A stretch of 64,000 nucleotides of DNA from Desmodus rotundus (GCF_022682495.2 NC_071389.1:105503951-105567950); one strand, 5' to 3'; numbered from the stretch's first letter, positions 48,019 to 60,121 are shown. Notes: generated by a model not told the origin, from the letters alone. Translations and numbers: made by a program.

Positions 48019-50205
48019 CCTGGGACAGCGTTTTAACACCGCTACCAGGAGAATTTTGATCGAATTGGAGTAAGACGCTGCGGTGAAGACTGAGGGACTG
48101 CATCCATCTCTGCAGTGGTGGCGCTTGGCGCGTTTGTTCTATTCCTACAATGCATCCAGGGGAAATTAACACACAGACTTAGGAAACCTGTCCAAGGCTC
48201 TTCACCAACAGCAGTCACTGTAAAGGATACAAAGTCATTTGCCAGTTGACAAGTGAGTGAATAAATGCCACCGGCCTCTCTGAAAATCTGACACCACCAA
48301 AAGGAAATGTAGCTACTCAGTACCGACTCATCTCCAGCCAAGAGGAGGTTCCGAGAACCCTGATGGAAGCACAGGCACCCTAAGAAACCTTTGCTAAATT
48401 AAGCTTTGCTGCCACTTTTGTGCAACAGACATGAACCTATGCAAAGGCGTCAGTGTTTACTGCAGATTGTGGCAGAATTCTACAGGACACCAAACTCAGG
48501 CAAAAAGAGTACGGTTCCCCGTGGAAAGGTGTGCATGGCCTATTTTCAACTCTGGTCACTCAGAAGACACTTTTCAAGCACATGATCACATAAGAGTTTG
48601 CTACAGAGATGGAGAACCACATTATATTATGATAACGTGATAATATAATTCATTTCTGTGGAGACAGGTCATGTGGTGGTGCTGTGTCTCTGAGATGGAC
48701 TTATCATGGATAGAATTTAGAGACCTAGAAGAAGGAAGACCTGTCTCACTAGGCTATCTCTTAGGGAGTAATTATCAAAGTCTGGCTGATAATTAGCCAC
48801 TGCTGCCTAATTAGGAGCCCCTAAAGGAAGGAATACAATTGGTACTTATCATGAAATTCCAGGCAGAGCAACAGGTAGCCCCCCAAATGTTCTCAGGTAA
48901 GGGGACTTTCTGATGCTTTTCAAAATTCCAAACTTCCCACTGAAACTTAAGGATCGCTTACAGTGGAAACAGAAAAATGGGAGGAAAGTAGGTCATAAAA
49001 TCATTTATACACTGTTTCAATCGAGTCTAACATTTCAAGATAAAGAAGGTGTAATATTTGCTACTACTGAAGTTATGGGGATTTGGGAAGCATGTCCTTC
49101 TAAGCTCCTTGAGAGAATAGACCATTTTCTGTTGTTAATAATCATTTTAGGTTCCAAAGGATTTCCTTCAGATACAGCTCAAATTCTTCAGTTTAGCTCA
49201 CAGAGTGTTTCCTGACAGTGTTAGAGAAAACAGTTAAGAGGGAAGTATATTTGAAAGGAGCAATGAGGCTCCAGACTATGGTGGGTATCAAAAAGAAGGC
49301 ATGGTTGTAATTCAAGAGAATTGGACAGGACCTAGGGACTGAAACAGAAGAGACTGTGAGGGCCACACCTACATTTCGAGCCTTGGTGACTCAGAAATTG
49401 GTGATAACATTGCTTGATGTTGGGAATTTGGAGGGGTGAGAAACCTTGGCAGAGTATCTTACTTGTGACTGATTCTACACAATGAAATTCATCTAGAACC
49501 TAGTCCTGAGGGGGAAAAAAACCTTCATAAAATTTAACTCCATTTTAAGGTAAATTTATTTAAGATAAACTTCCTAAGAGACAACTTATAGGGTTCATGG
49601 AGCCCCGTGAAAACCTGAATGAGAAGCTAAGGACCCCTTCCCCAGAAGGCACATTTTCACAGACAATACTTTATTTACAGTGTCCAAGGGAGCCATAGAC
49701 TGTCTGGAACAGAATTCTGGGCCCCCAGATTCTGAAGACCCAGCTTTGTATTTTATTTATTCAGTTTGTCTTCCAACTACTGATAAAGGTCATAAAGTGT
49801 GTGAAATCCAAAATGTTTAGCTATGGAAAAATTACTAAACTGAAGATTTAAGGTAATGCTATTGACAAGTCACAAAGAGAAACAAATTAAGCAATTAAGT
49901 AGATACAATACAGAACCTGAGACAAAAAAAAAAGTTTCTTGAGGTTTAAACACTTAATGCTTGTCACAGTCTGGAATGACTGGATGCGAAGGGCTTTAAT
50001 ATACCAATCTATTCAGGGTCACTGCCAGAAGGATTTACAGCCCTGGCAGATATCAATTGGTATTTCTTTCCTTACGAGTTACCTAATGGCACCCAGCGAA
50101 CTGTCACGTTTTAGTTAGCCTGTCGGGAATTGAGCTGTTTTTCATTACTCTTTTTTTAAGCAAACAAAACAACACAGATTATTGTCTCACAAAGATGACT
50201 CCAAC
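48019..50205. other. Unassigned sequence (about 2.2 kb)
   Basis: No gene or repeat family recognised. The first ~120 bases remain moderately CpG-rich. Frames of up to 100 codons (e.g. 48913-49215 plus) show no domain. Confidence 0.4.
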
Positions 50206-50857
50206 TGTGGTAGGCAGTTAGAAAGACAGGAGCAGAGCAAGGACGATGGGCCAGGCACAGAAGGTCATGTGCAAAACTGGGAAAACCAAGATCCCTGGGT
50301 AAGCTTTCCTCTCCTAGCATATCACTGGTCACAAAGTTTAGACATCCCTGACCGTTCCTCCCTAGAGATAACAGCTAGGCCTCAGCTGTATTTCAGCTCT
50401 AGGCCCAGAAAAGCAGCAACTAGGTGGGTGATGTCAGGACCAGCTGCACTGACTAATCAGCGGAGATCACGACCCTGAAAGGACACACCTGGAAAGCTGA
50501 TAATATTCTATTTAAATTCTCCTGACATTGCCCCTAAGATCTCCACCCTTGAAAACTTTTAGGACTCAGCACGCCCTCCTTCCTCCCTCCAGGGAGCTTG
50601 CTCGTTTCTTGACTCCCAACCCCCACCCTGAAAGTTACCATTACCTTCCCCGCTCCTAAGCTCCAAAGGCCCTTATTTGCCTCTGTAACTTGTTTCCTGA
50701 GCCCATTCCTTCTGCCACTCCTACCTCTGTGACTTTCCAAATAATCTTTCTCATAGCTCGAGTCTTGATTCTGAATTCCTTCCTAGCCAGAACTCCCGTA
50801 CCAAGGTTGCTGAACCAAGGTCCAGTGTGACCCCACCGGTGAAACACCTGGTACAGC
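50206..50857 (+). mobile_element. Possible LTR, gammaretrovirus-like
   Basis: Begins 'tgtggtaggcagttagaaag' and ends near 'cacctggtacagca'. The order is LTR-like: U3 text, a TATA-like 'tatttaaattctcc' (about 50507), a C-rich R region, 'ccaaataatctttctcatag' as a possible variant poly-A site, then a U5-like stretch. No target-site duplication is convincing and no internal region follows, so ends are approximate. It could be another repeat class. Confidence 0.45.
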
Positions 50858-51530
50858 ACTCCCTGCCTCCAACAAAACTAGTTTTTCCCAAATGAGTAAA
50901 TCAAATACACACTTTAAAATAAGGAATTCCCCAACTACTGTAGTAGCAAACTGAGAAGTAGATTATCATACATTATCCCATGTATGTCTGAGCATAGTGA
51001 TACTTTATTTATACTTAATCACACAATGTATTCACTTATACTAGAATACAGGCTGGTCTGATCATTGCCATTCACTTAGAGTACTTATTATTTAAGTGCT
51101 ACATAGGAGAAAACCAACAATGGATGAGACTCAATATAGAATTTCTCCATTAATTACTAAGTATGTGGATTCTTTACAGTAACTACAAGTACCATGACTA
51201 GGGGAACTCAGCTTACAACGGCAAACATTTTGCCATCTGCTGAAACGGACTCTTTTATGGTGCCTTAGGGCTGGGCGAGCATCACCTATCGGGTGGGTTG
51301 TGGAGACACTTGAGCCTCCTAGCTAGCACACTTCGGTAAACTTTGCCTCCAAGCCCTGGGACAGTTATAATAAAGAGAAAGCTGGCAAGAAGGGTGCTTT
51401 CCCAAGATATTAAGCACCTGCAGTAATGGAACAAAATGCATTTTCATTGAGTCATTTGCAGTATTTCACAGGAGTTCTTGTTCTCCTCTTGACCTCTTGC
51501 TTCTGTGGTTATATTTAATCTGATTTTTAA
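50858..51530. other. Unassigned sequence
   Basis: No gene recognised. The part at 51245-51385 has an LTR-like end ('acagttataataaagagaaa') but no second landmark. Confidence 0.35.
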
Positions 51531-51728
51531 CAAGATTTTATTTATTTTTAGACAGAGGGGAAGAAAAGGAGAGAGGTAGAGAAGCATCAATGTGTGGTTG
51601 TCTCTCAAATGCTCCCTACTGGGGTCCCGGCCCACAATCCAGGCATGTGCTCTTGACTGGGGAATTGAACTGGCGACCCTTTTGTTCCCAGGCCAGTGCT
51701 CAATCCACTGAGCCACACTAGCCAGGGC
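51531..51728 (-). mobile_element. Ves-like SINE, minus strand
   Basis: In reverse: 'gccctggctagtgtggctca', 'gcgctcaatc'-like A-box part, B-box 'gccagttcaattcccc', 'gcatttgagagacaaccaca' and a purine/pyrimidine tail. The target site taatctgatttttaa before and taatctaactgttttaa after are similar. This copy has a different middle ('gggaccccagtaggga') from the others, suggesting another subfamily. Confidence 0.88.
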
Positions 51729-54519
51729 TAATCTAACTGTTTTAAACTTCTCCAGGACCAGATTTGTCATCTCTTTAGCCCTTTTGCTATTTTGCAGAAG
51801 TTAATCAGCACCTTTTCATGGATCTGATTTACTAAGAAGCATCCTGGTGTGCCTTACAGCCCTACTTTCCTGTTCTGTAGCTTTCCGAAGGGACACCAGT
51901 GGGGAACAGGGGTGTGGAGCTCCTGGTGGTGAAAAGGGGGCAAGGGCCAGAAAGACAGTCACAGATAAGCTCACTGAACAGTCTGTGGCTGGGTACCCAT
52001 AGGAGTTGGCTATGGAAACTGCTCAGTATGAAATCATTAGCTTAATGTCACTTCTTTGGGATGTTTCTCTATCCACCAGACTGATTTCCACTTTTGTTCT
52101 CCAAACTCTAATATTGGAGAAGCCAGTCCATTTTGTGTTGTTTGCATTTGCAGTACACAACAAAACTAAGTTAACAAACATAATGCAGTAATCATTTTGC
52201 AATATATGCAAATCAAACAATTATTGAGGACACATTAAACTATGTAGAATGTATGTCAGTTATATCTAAATAAAAGTGGAAGGCAAAACAAACAAAACTC
52301 TAATAAATTGTATCTTTCACTTTTCATACACTTTCTCTCACTTGCGGAGGACATTATTGTGATAATGTTAACTGAAAGAAAAATTAGCTAAAATTTAATA
52401 CACTTTCCTCCTAGCCTTTTTTTTTCTTCTGGAAAATTGGTATTTACGCTGTTTAGTTGGTCACTATTGTTTATTCTATAATTGGTCACTAAATTTTTTT
52501 CCCACATAACCTCAACCTACAACAGGAATTGAATATTTGTTAATAAATTTAACATGAAAAATATGTGAATGGTATATTTTCAATGGTTAAAGAACAGTGA
52601 GTTGATTCAATAAATGGCATTTGAACAAACTTACTAATGGGGAAAAAAGAAACCTCAATGGAACACATCAAAATATATTCCAAAAGAATCAAAGACTTTT
52701 GACCAAAAAAAGGGTGGGGGAGGGGATAGGGAAAGAAACCTAGCTTTATTAGAAGATATATTTACACATTTTTGGGGTAGAATGACCTTGCTAAAACATA
52801 ATACCAAAGGGAAAGAGAAAATAATGTAAAATTTCAGTCAAATCATAAAAATGATTAAATGGAAACCCAATTGCCACATGACAAAGAAAGGTTTAATACT
52901 CTTATACTTAAAGAGTGGATATAAATTAGTAAGACTCCAATTCAGCCACTGATGGTCTGAAGAGCAGCCTACAGGGCTCCCCCTGGTCCCTGTTCAGAGC
53001 TCTAGTTCTGCCCCCATCCCCAGTGGGTGCTATATTAGAACTGCTGAGCCGCCCAATCTCCTCTTCCCAAGATCCCATCCTAACCTGTGTTCTTGTGTAT
53101 TTCTGTCATCCTATGAACTCTAAACCTCCTTAAACTCTAGATCTGATCTCTGCCACTCCTATCCAACACTTTTGTCCTCCACAGTGCCCTCCAGCATATA
53201 TGACAGGACCTCCCATATCCTCTTCTGTGAAAACGGTGTCTTGCCTGCCCTTTCAGAGTGACGTTTGAGTATCCCCTGAAGAAACAGCTTCCCATTCAGT
53301 CCTGCCTTCCTGGTTCCCTGTTGCTATTTCAACCATTCCCCCATCTTTCTTACAACCCTCCAGTGCCTCTGTGGAGAGCAGGGCCAATAAAATGTCATTG
53401 ATAAAAATGATCAAGATAGCATAAAGTATATAAAACAAAGTGGAGTCACTTATGTCAACTCAAATGGCTGTCAGTCAGCCATGACACTTTGGTTCAAGAG
53501 GAAAATTACTTAAGTCAGAGTAAACACATCTGGCAAAGAGACACACTTAAGATATCTGCACACATGTAGCCGTGACTGCAGAGAAGGACCACCCACAGTT
53601 AGGCTCCTGGGGAAATTCCACACTTGGCATCAGGGGTGCCAGGGCATTTATCGAAAAGACCCAGAAGAGTGGAGCATCCCACTTTCAAGGCAGAACTGAG
53701 GCAGGTTCCAGACCACCACTGAGACAGCCCAGATCCACACTCCAGAGTGCTGCTCCTCACCACGCTGATGAACCTTGGCATTGGCTGCCGGAGGCTCTGC
53801 CCTGCTGGACAGAGGACTTCACCTGCCCTGATGCCCACCTGGCTCTGGAGATCCTTCCTTACAAAACACTAACAACTCTCTTGCCCACTGTGCTGTCTTT
53901 CTGACCTGTAGGCTGAGACTCCGGGACTTGGGCTCATCATCCCCCATTGATTGCTGTGTGTGTATTACATTTCTCTTAGATCATTAGAGTGTGAGTAGGA
54001 TATTAATGTTTGTCTCCTCTGCAAGTAAGAGAAAGTGTAAGAGAATGTTCTACTTTGAGTGAACCTGCATTCAATAAAAGCTGAGTGAACAGCATAGTTA
54101 TTGTGTGTGATTCTTGTCTATTCCTTGGTGCCAGGCTGCTCAGCAGGCAGCTATCTGAGCAGTTGCCTGGCTGACTTACAGGAAAGACTATATCACGAAC
54201 ATATGCTTGTGACAGACTTTGAGGCACAAACCATTAGACTGAACCGTCCATACTGTTCCTTTTGCTGTCATCTGGCATTTTCATGGTATTCTGTCTTTCC
54301 TTGAGGATTTTAGCTCCTGGATTACTGCGTATTTCCCACCAGGACTCCCCTTTACCATTTAGATGACTTCACCTCCTGCAAAGTCTACCCATACTGAATC
54401 CTGGTCTCTTGGTTCCTTTATCTTCTTACTTTTCATGGACTTCTCCCTTAAACTTGGCCACACACTTTCCTTGTCGTACTTCATACCTTGTTGTCACTAA
54501 TAACTGAACTGTGTCCAAA
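51729..54519. other. Unassigned sequence with a possible LTR-like end
   Basis: No gene is recognised over 2.8 kb. The stretch 53540-54090 includes a 110-codon frame (53572-53904) and finishes with 'gcattcaataaaagctgagt', a good poly-A signal context. It may be an old LTR or a retrocopy 3' end, family unknown. Confidence 0.35.
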
Positions 54520-55157
54520 AGCACGATTTCAAGCACACCCCTTTCAAACCAGCTTCCTTTGTCCACTCATCCCACTCCAGCAGTCTTTGAACCTACCTCC
54601 AATTCACTGAGATCTGCCACCACTTTTAAAGGACCATCACCTGCCTGATGTCTCTACTTTCTTCCTTATCCATAGCTATAATAATCTTCCTTGCCTAAAA
54701 CCTTAATTCCTTTTCTCATTCTGTCCCATTTGTCTGACAATACCTCTAATTTTGGCTGAACACAACTTTCCACCTTTTCCCTCTGTCCTGCACCTGAGCA
54801 GCAAATGCGATTGGAGAAAAATAAACAACTATCTTAGGTGATCTTAATTAAACTTATGACCTTAAACCTCTGGTGGGCTCTCAGGACTGCCTGGCAAGCT
54901 TAGTGCATGTTCCTATTGGGTTAGCTCATAAAACTACTAATTCAAACCTCTCTTCCCCAGTCTTTAACTCCTCCTCCCCTCACACCCTCAGCTGATAATT
55001 CCACTATATCCCTGAGAAAATAATCACAAGACCTTTCTCAATCTCTAATCATCAAATCTCCTAACGTCTGTACTTAGATACTTTGTCTTTCCTGGTATTA
55101 CAGTGGGTAAACTCTTCAAGCTCTTAGGGTCACACTCTCCTCCTCTTATATGAGAGG

Positions 55158-55756
55158 GGACCCCCCCAAAAAAGAAACCCACCAGAATTATCTTCCAGAG
55201 GGCAGGACCCTTTTAGTATTGGCTTGCCCTGCAAGGTGAGTGTTCTAAGAACTCATCCATATCAGTATACTAGCTGGTGTTGTTGTGAGAGGCTGCGTTT
55301 GGCTTCAGTGAATTTTTTTTGAAGACTCTTCAATGCATTTGCCCATTTTACAATGGGTGATATACAAGCACACCAGCCCACACTTTTCTGAGTGTTCAGC
55401 AGTTTTTGACAAAAAAATGGCAATGACCCCCATGTCCCACCCTCCCTATTCACCTGATCTCACCCCAAGTGACTTTTTGTTTGTTACCTTGATGAAAACA
55501 AATCATTAAAGGGAAATGTTTTGCCGATGTGGAAGAGGTGAAACAAAAACTAGCAGAATCACTAAAAGGCATCAAAATCAATGAGTACAAAAACTGTTTT
55601 GAGCAGTGGAAAAAATGTCTCGATAAGTGTATTGCATCAACTGGACAGTACTTTGAAGGTGACTGAAGTTTAAACTTCAAAACTTCGTGTAAGAATAAAT
55701 ACACAATTTTTAATAAATAAATTGTTTCTCTTTGCTCCCCTCCCCCCCAAAAAAAT
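55158..55756 (+). mobile_element. Mariner remnant C (transposase 3' half)
   Basis: The plus strand carries the C-terminal part of a mariner transposase in broken frames: 'HPPYSPDLTPSDFF'-like text near 55440-55480, then a continuous stretch 'FADVEEVKQKLAESLKGIKI' ending 'STGQYFEGD' at about 55664. The N-terminal part is missing. C-rich/A-rich direct repeats 'cccccccaaaaaa' bound it (55161-55173 and 55742-55754) in place of clear inverted repeats. This is a different mariner family from copies A1/A2 and B. Confidence 0.7.
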
Positions 55757-56415
55757 ATACTGGACCCCATCCTTGGAGAAATTTGCTCCCACTCCTGTCC
55801 CTTCTCTCATCTACATTACTTCATTTCTCCACAGAACATTCAGTTTCCACACATAAACACACTGTGACATTGCCTACCTTAAAAATGTTAACAAAAACCT
55901 TGACCTCCCATTCCCTCACCAGTCACCGGATAATTTGAAAGAATGAGTCCTTATCTGCACTTTCTCACCACCTTTCACTCTTGAACTCACTCACTTGTCC
56001 TTACAGCTCCATTGAACTGTCCTTGCTAAGTTACCAAGGGCTCCTGTTAGCAAAGCCAATGGCCATACTAGTCAATGGTCACTTCCTAGTTCTCATATTA
56101 CTCTCACAGCAACATCTGACAGATCAGCATCAGTTACTCCTTAAAAAATAAACAAACATATCTTACTTACTTTGATTTTCTAGACATCCCACTCACCTGG
56201 TTTTCCTCCTACTGCCTCTGTTGTTCTCCAAAGCTGTCTTAATCCCTAAATCACCCAACTCTATATCAGAGCATTAAATATGACCCACACATTTTTCATT
56301 CCTAAATGAGAACCTCTGGTGTCTGCCCCTCTCCTGGGCTCCAGCATTGCAGCTTCATTTTCCTATGCAATTATCTCCACTTGGAAGTCTAATAGGAATC
56401 ACACACTCTAACATA

Positions 56416-57127
56416 TGAGGTCTGTCCAGAAAGTATCCAGCCATGTACTATGAAAGAGACACTTATCAAGAAACCCTGTACACAGGACAATGATGCCTCA
56501 GTCCCCTTGAAAGTAGGCGCCTTGTGACTTCATAGAGTTCTCCCAGCATCTCTTCCACTGTTCAAAACACTGCAAAAATCTTTGCTGGAATCGCCATCAG
56601 CTGCCCCATCGTATTTTCCTGAATCTAATCAACAGTCTGAAATCTCTTTGCTTTCAAAGGTGATTTTAGTTTTGGGAAAAGCTAGAAGTTGCAGGATACC
56701 AAATCTGGGCTGTAGAGGGGCTGAGCCACCTGGGTGATTTGATGTTTTGCCAAAAAACTCTGCATGAGACCTGATGCATGAAAGGGCATGTTGTCATGAT
56801 GAAGTTGCCCATCACCAGTTGCCCATAGCTGCAGCCTTCTGAATCGCCCGAATAGTTTCTGCAGAGGAATGTTCAAGGTTAACACAAAATCTGATGCAGA
56901 TTTCGTTGCTCTACTCACTCAAGTCATTTTGAATGTGATGGCCACACAGTACACATGCTCACTCAATGGCATCTACTGCCCCTACTGACGACTAGTATAA
57001 TGAAGTCGTCATTGTTCACGCACGTGCATTCCAGTCCACTTCCCTTGACTGTCAAGTTAGATTGGTGTTACACAATCTGTTCTTGTTATATTAACAATGG
57101 TTGGCCTTTTTTTCCAGACAGACCTTG
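56416..57127 (-). mobile_element. Mariner element, internally deleted, copy A2
   Basis: 712 bp flanked by TA (56414-56415 and 57128-57129). Its ends match copy A1: 'tgaggtctgtcc' on the left and 'agacagacctt' on the right. The minus-strand frame 56918-56682 covers the deletion junction and the catalytic region ('LHHDNMPFHASGLMQSFLAK', 'QPLYSPDLVS'). The middle of the transposase, including the first catalytic Asp region, is missing. The junction after 'gattcagaag' corresponds to that of copy A1. Confidence 0.87.
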
Positions 57128-57129
57128 TA

Positions 57130-57678
57130 TTGAATTGGCAAAAAGTCCATTATGTTTATTCCGTGCAATGGCTCTAGTAGTGCTTAGTGGTCTTAAACTT
57201 CATTCAAAACTATTTTGTTAGATTGTATTGTGACAGCTGTCACATCAGCATGCATTTTTTTTTAAGTTATCAAAACTGGTAAAATTTTGTGCAGCCATTT
57301 TAATATTCAAGATGGAAGAATATATGCAACATTTTTAGCATATTATGCTTTATTATTTCAAGAAAGGTAAAAATGCAACTGAAATGCAAAAAAAATATTT
57401 GTGCAGTGTGTGGAGAAGGTGCTGTGACTGATCCAATGTGTCAAAAGTGGTTTGCAAAGATTCTTGGTACTATTGAGATTTTGGCCAAATTCTTTGCTAT
57501 GGGGTTGTTTTAAGCATTGGAAGATGTTTAGCAGAACCCGTGGCCTCTACCCACTAGAAGCCAGTAATGGGGAATAGCTGACATACTCAAACTATACAAA
57601 TCAATAAAGTTATTGGTGAAAATGAAAAATGTCTTTTATTTTATGGAAAAAACTAAATGGACGTTTTGGCAAACCCAA
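57130..57678 (+). mobile_element. Mariner element, internally deleted, copy B
   Basis: 549 bp with inverted ends: 'ttgaattggcaaaaagtcc' at the left and 'ggacgttttggcaaacccaa' at the right, flanked by TA (57128-57129 and 57679-57680). The plus strand near 57360-57440 encodes a helix-turn-helix N-terminus ('KNATEMQKK' with frame damage). Most of the catalytic core is absent. It belongs to the 'ttgggttggccaaaaagt' mariner group, different from A1/A2, and shares its left TA with copy A2. Confidence 0.82.
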
Positions 57679-58267
57679 TACATAATTGAATTCATTAATT
57701 TTTTTCTTTCCCAAGTCCCAGGAAATAGCACAACCCATTAGGTCAGACAACAAAACCAGACTGATCTTTGACTGCTCTTTACCATATATCCAACCCATCC
57801 ACATCCTATTGTCTCTTTGAAATGCAAATGAAAAGTAATCCAACTACTTTACAACCTCCACAGCTATCACCCCTGAACTCTAAGAAGACTATAATAGACC
57901 AGGGCTTCTACTTCATAGTCACTTCCCACACTTCAGCAATCCAGTGGTTTTCCATTATTCTCATGTGTAGACAAGGGCCTCACTATGGCTCACAAAGCCG
58001 TACAAGACCTGGCCTCTGCCAATCTCTTTAACCTCATGTTCTAACTCTCCTTCCCTTGCTCACACTGCTCAACCACTGGCCTCTTCCCTGTCCTCAATCA
58101 TGCTAAGTACCCTCACTCCTCAGGAACTTTTTTTCTTCCCTTCATCCAGTCACATTGCCAACTCCCTAACTTCACTGAAGACCCTGCTCAAAGTCCCCAT
58201 CTCCGAGAATTCTACCATTCACTCATCCACTTTTCTCCTCCATAGCACTAAGGCTATGTGATGTCAT

Positions 58268-59386
58268 AAATTCAACCCTCATTATTCCTAGATTTTATAT
58301 TTGTGAATTTGCCTACTTTCTAAACTTTATTTGTAACCCTAAATATTTGCAATCAGTCAATCAATCAATCAATCAATGCTTTTGTGGTAATTTATGGACA
58401 TGCACAGAGCAGTGAAAAATTTGAGTTACCTAAAACACACACTCCCAGCTGAGGTCTAACAAGTCAACACTGCGTTTGTTTCAGCTCTTCCACTTTTTTT
58501 TACAGTGTATTTAGTGTCACATTTTCCACTTTTTGTTGCCGATTTCGCTGTTTAAAATGGCCCTCAAGTGTAGTGCTACAGTGCTGTCTAGTATTCCTAA
58601 GTGAAAGAAAGGTATGACATGCCTGGAGAAAATATAGAAAAAACGTTAGACAAGCTTCATGCTATTGGCTTTGTGTTCAATGTTAATGAACCAACAACAC
58701 ATACTTTAATCCCAACCCCCACCCCCACCCCATATCTGTGGTTATACTTTCTGCGGGTTGTTATCCATGGTCCAAAAATATTAAATAGAAAATTCCAGAA
58801 ATAAACAGTTTATGAGTTTTAAATTTTGTGCTGAGTAGCTTGATGAAATCTTGTGCCATCCCACTCCACCTTGGTCAGGATATAAACCCTCCCTTTGTCC
58901 AGCGTCTTCCCACCCATCAGTCACTTAGTAGCTATCTATCAGATCATTCTGTGTTGGTATTGCAGTGTATGTGTTCAAGGAAACTTTGTTTTACATAATT
59001 ATGGCCCCAAAGTGCAAGAGCAGTGATACTGCAATTCAGAAATACCAAAGAGAAGCCATAAATTTTGTCATAGGTATGTTTGTATGTATACGGAGAAAAA
59101 AAATCTGAATAGGGGTTGGTATTGTCCGCAGCTTTTGGCATCCACTGCAGGTCTTCAAATGTATCCCCTGCAGATAAGGGGGGGAACCACTGGATTCCGT
59201 ACAGTGTCATTAAACAGCTATAGACAAATAACAATGTTCTTTGTTGACTGGTTGACAAAAATGTGACCAGAGGCTCACAGGAACCTAACCTTATACTTCC
59301 CTTGGGAGCAGTGGTTCAGTATTTGTAAATTCAGCATTCACAGTGACTTTAACAGAACTACCACAAATGACAAGAATTGACTGTAG
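58268..59386 (+). mobile_element. Tigger (pogo-type) element, outer copy
   Basis: The left part (58268-58705) includes 'tgtgaatttgcctactttct', 'gcacagagcagtgaaaaatt' and 'aaaatggccctcaagtgtag', the start of a CENP-B-like HTH transposase. The right part (about 59204-59386) includes 'gttgactggttgacaaaaat' and 'accagaggctcacaggaacc' and ends 'gacaagaattgactgtag'. The central transposase is mostly lost. A (TCAA)n patch at 58355-58378 lies inside. Subfamily not named. Confidence 0.7.
58706..59203 (+). mobile_element. Tigger element nested in the outer Tigger
   Basis: Left end 'ccccatatctgtggttatac', then 'caaaaatattaaatagaaaa', 'ttccagaaataaacagttta' and the transposase start 'ataatggccccaaagtgcaa' (about 58998). 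After an internal deletion comes the right end 'cccctgcagataagggggg'. The ends are inverted relative to each other. It interrupts the outer Tigger near 'accaacaacacata'. Exact junctions are approximate. Confidence 0.68.
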
Positions 59387-59900
59387 TTATCTCCTATTAC
59401 CACCTAACATTATAAAACTCCTTGTTTAGAAGATAAACTAAATGGCAAAAAAGTTTTTTCTTTTCTTTTTTTTTTTACTGTGGTATCTCTGGGGTTTACA
59501 AGTTTACAACAGTTCACTGGCACTTAGCAGAAATCTAGAAATTCTTGACTGAATAGTAACAAGAAAAGAATGGATAAGCTCTTCCTCAGAGAAGCTCGAC
59601 TGGCTAATAAAATTATAGAAAATATCCAATCTCACTAGTAATCATGGAAATGTAAACAAAAACAGGGGTTTTCCCCTGTCAATGCTACTACCTAGGGTTG
59701 GTGAGGGTTCTGGAACATTTTGTTCTTGACACCGCCATTGTAGAAATACTACCTAAAACATAGCTTTCCTAAGACAAAACAAATGTTAAACTAAGACTTA
59801 ACAAGCATTCAACAACTCTCAAGCAGAACCAAAGGTAAAACCTTCAGTAACATAGTTTTAAAACAAAGTTTTAAAGTCAATCATGCAATTATTAAAAGGA

Positions 59901-60121
59901 TTTTTATTATTATTTTTAAATCCTTGCCTGAGCATATATTTATTGATTTTAGAGAGAGAGAAACATCAATGTGAGAGAGAGGCATTAATGGGCTGCCTTC
60001 CATATGCACCCATACACACCCGTAATGGGGGACCGAACCTGCAACTTAGGTATGTGCCTGACCAGGTATTGAACCTGCGACCTTATGGTGCATGGGACAA
60101 TGCTCCAACCAATCAAGGCAC
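59901..60121 (-). mobile_element. Ves-like SINE, minus strand
   Basis: In reverse: 'gccttgattggttggagcat', 'accataaggtcgcaggttca' (B box), 'acccatt'-type middle, 'cattgatgtttctctctctc', then an A-rich tail. Perfect duplication ttaaaagga at 59892-59900 and 60122-60130. Confidence 0.9.

Larger units (their letters stand above)
54520..58260 (+). mobile_element. Ancient L2 LINE, broken by three mariners
   Basis: Decayed plus-strand L2 text runs on both sides of the inserts. At about 56070-56160 'ttctcatattactctcacag' and 'caacatctgacagatcagca' match the RT 'LLDLSAAFDT' region. At about 56210 'ctggttttcctcctactgcc' and at 56385 'atctccacttggaagtctaa' fit the next landmarks. At 57970-58060 'acaagacctggcctctgcca' is the 3' region, ending in 'ctccatagcactaaggc'. 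Segments are 54520-55157, 55757-56413 and 57681-58260. Start uncertain. Confidence 0.65.
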
